The position numbers and the translations under genes were made by a program. The notes beneath the pieces were generated by a model. It saw nothing but the letters and a program-made list of their open reading frames with translations, was not told where the DNA came from and ran no database searches. A stretch of DNA of 64,000 nt from Deltaproteobacteria bacterium. GTDB lineage: Bacteria > Desulfobacterota > GWC2-55-46. The stretch covers positions 350,590 through 414,589 of the forward strand of contig JAIOIE010000018.1 of assembly GCA_019912665.1 (NCBI GenBank). Reading direction: 5' to 3'. This document shows positions 63,979-64,000 of the stretch, in pieces; the stretch's first letter is position 1, and each line of letters starts with the position of its first letter.

Positions 63979-64000
63979 TTATGCCTGATATGCAAGTCAA
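63979..64000 (+). CDS. Possible start of another gene (edge)
   Basis: ATG at 63979 behind AAAGAGATTT opens MPDMQV and runs off the window. The 134 nt between lptD and this point hold no other gene that I can see. Too short to identify. Confidence 0.25.

Overview
The window looks like a chromosome piece from a Gram-negative, high-GC bacterium of the Desulfobacterota / 'deltaproteobacterial' type. The evidence is LptD (an outer membrane), an atpB'/b-H-A-G-D-C F-ATPase cluster without a and c subunits, an ftsH-folP-cdaA-cdaR-glmM gene order, citramalate synthase and a chemoreceptor with a c-type haem motif. The assignment is inference from gene content only.

Layout. 1-5435 (minus): V/A-type ATPase operon (H, I, K, E, C, F and the start of A, which runs off the window). 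5508-22871 (minus): a long housekeeping run with comEA-like, cimA, lysC, lpd, tsaE, nnr, acpS, pdxJ, glmM, cdaR, cdaA, folP, ftsH, yihY-like, der and era. 23487-29214 (minus): a TatD-radical SAM fusion, metG, ricT (PSP1), holB and tmk. 29342-36827 (plus): a BlaI-type repressor and an M56 membrane peptidase, followed by a CusCBA-type heavy-metal efflux system; matching dyads lie in the blaI promoter and before cusC. 36884-38074: two exported proteins of unknown function. 38508-44472 (plus): F-ATPase operon with fused b' and b subunits. 44672-49076 (minus): an unknown protein, a haem-binding periplasmic protein, a haem-type chemoreceptor and a small lipoprotein. 49357-58145 (plus): trpEGDCFBA-accD-folC. 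58367-61606: an AT-richer mobile element with terminal inverted repeats and an 8-bp target duplication, carrying a MazF-like toxin, an IS1-type transposase, a HigBA-like pair and two small genes. 61679-63844: lptD.

Between genes there are several repeat families. One (four copies at 717, 3121, 13504 and 44528) always sits within about 12 nt downstream of the stop codon of a minus-strand gene. A second (23027, 23232, 58158) is a GC-rich long-hairpin element whose outer arms differ between copies but stay complementary. A third is a 158-bp chain of five hairpins with its own terminal inverted repeats (31973-32130).

The best candidates for something undescribed are the toxin-carrying transposon, the stop-codon-proximal repeat, the covarying hairpin repeat and the BlaI/M56 control of metal efflux by a peptidase with a Cys/His-rich tail. 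No tRNA, rRNA or CRISPR array was found.
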